Source of the DNA: Bin55 sp964511425
GTDB taxonomy: Bacteria > Pseudomonadota > Gammaproteobacteria > Pseudomonadales > Azotimanducaceae
Length of the DNA stretch: 6,248 bases
Direction: 5' to 3'
Assembly (NCBI GenBank): GCA_964511425.1
Contig: CAZEFI010000076.1
Span: forward strand, 1-6,248
Shown here: positions 6,207 to 6,248 of the stretch, one piece after another
Numbering within the stretch: the stretch's first letter is position 1
Layout: every line of letters starts with the position of its first letter
Notes under the pieces: model-generated
Database searches by the model: none
Told to the model about the DNA's origin: nothing
The model's input: the letters and a program-made list of their open reading frames with translations, nothing else
Translations under genes and position numbers: made by a program

Positions 6207-6218
6207 AATCGGTCGATT
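6207..6218. repeat. Short palindrome AATCG-GT-CGATT
   Basis: Five-base perfect arms flank two bases, too tight for an RNA hairpin, so a DNA-binding site would be the likelier role. It lies 24 bases after the AT-rich palindrome. Short arms make chance occurrence possible. Confidence 0.2.
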
Positions 6219-6248
6219 TTCTGATTTTCAAGACTCAGTATGACCTTG

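Larger units (their letters stand above)
5933..6248. other. Non-coding tail with several short inverted repeats, no supported gene
   Basis: I find no convincing gene on either strand. On the minus strand every frame is stopped within about 60 bases of the right edge and repeatedly after that. The longest ATG reading frame I found on the plus strand encodes 32 residues (6088-6186) with no good ribosome site. The stretch holds a hairpin at 5987-6013, a cluster of small inverted repeats at 6046-6083, and three palindromes at 6150-6218. An ATG at 6240-6242, six bases from the edge, could begin a further gene, but no clear Shine-Dalgarno precedes it. Confidence 0.6.

Overview
The window carries the 3' half of a type II secretion system (T2SS, general secretion pathway) operon on the + strand. 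The order is gspF (3' part only), gspG, gspH, gspI, gspJ, gspK, gspL, gspM. A separate small PhnB-like VOC-family gene follows, and then about 315 bases with no convincing gene up to the right edge. The T2SS order G-H-I-J-K-L-M, the moderate-to-low GC by eye and the acidic proteins suggest a gammaproteobacterium, perhaps marine. I cannot name a genus from sequence alone.

Region 1-5448 is one tight transcription unit. Junctions are: F/G 1 nt gap, G/H 34 nt gap, H/I 8 nt overlap, I/J 4 nt overlap (ATGA), J/K 4 nt gap, K/L 13 nt gap with a perfect AAGGAG, and L/M 4 nt overlap (ATGA). No promoter or terminator is visible inside it. gspC, gspD and gspE are presumably upstream of the window. gspN is absent after gspM.

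How the genes work together (family knowledge): GspF, GspL and GspM form the inner-membrane assembly platform, with GspL linking to the GspE ATPase. GspG is the major pseudopilin. GspH, I, J and K are minor pseudopilins that prime and cap the pseudopilus, with GspK at the tip. All five pseudopilins here show a prepilin-peptidase site (G followed by F or V and a hydrophobic helix). G, H, I and J carry Glu at mature position 5, and K lacks it as expected for GspK.

Region 5513-5932 encodes a 139-residue PhnB/YjdN-like VOC protein with its own good ribosome binding site. It is probably unrelated to secretion. Region 5933-6248 has no supported gene but holds several short inverted repeats. These include a 15-base AT-rich palindrome and a neighbouring arm-loop-arm element that may be control sites for a gene beyond the right edge.

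I do not see a previously undescribed system here. The points most worth a second look are a Val in place of the conserved Pro22 in GspG, a hairpin against the GTG start of gspH, the TTG start plus perfect Shine-Dalgarno of gspL, and the palindrome cluster near the right end.
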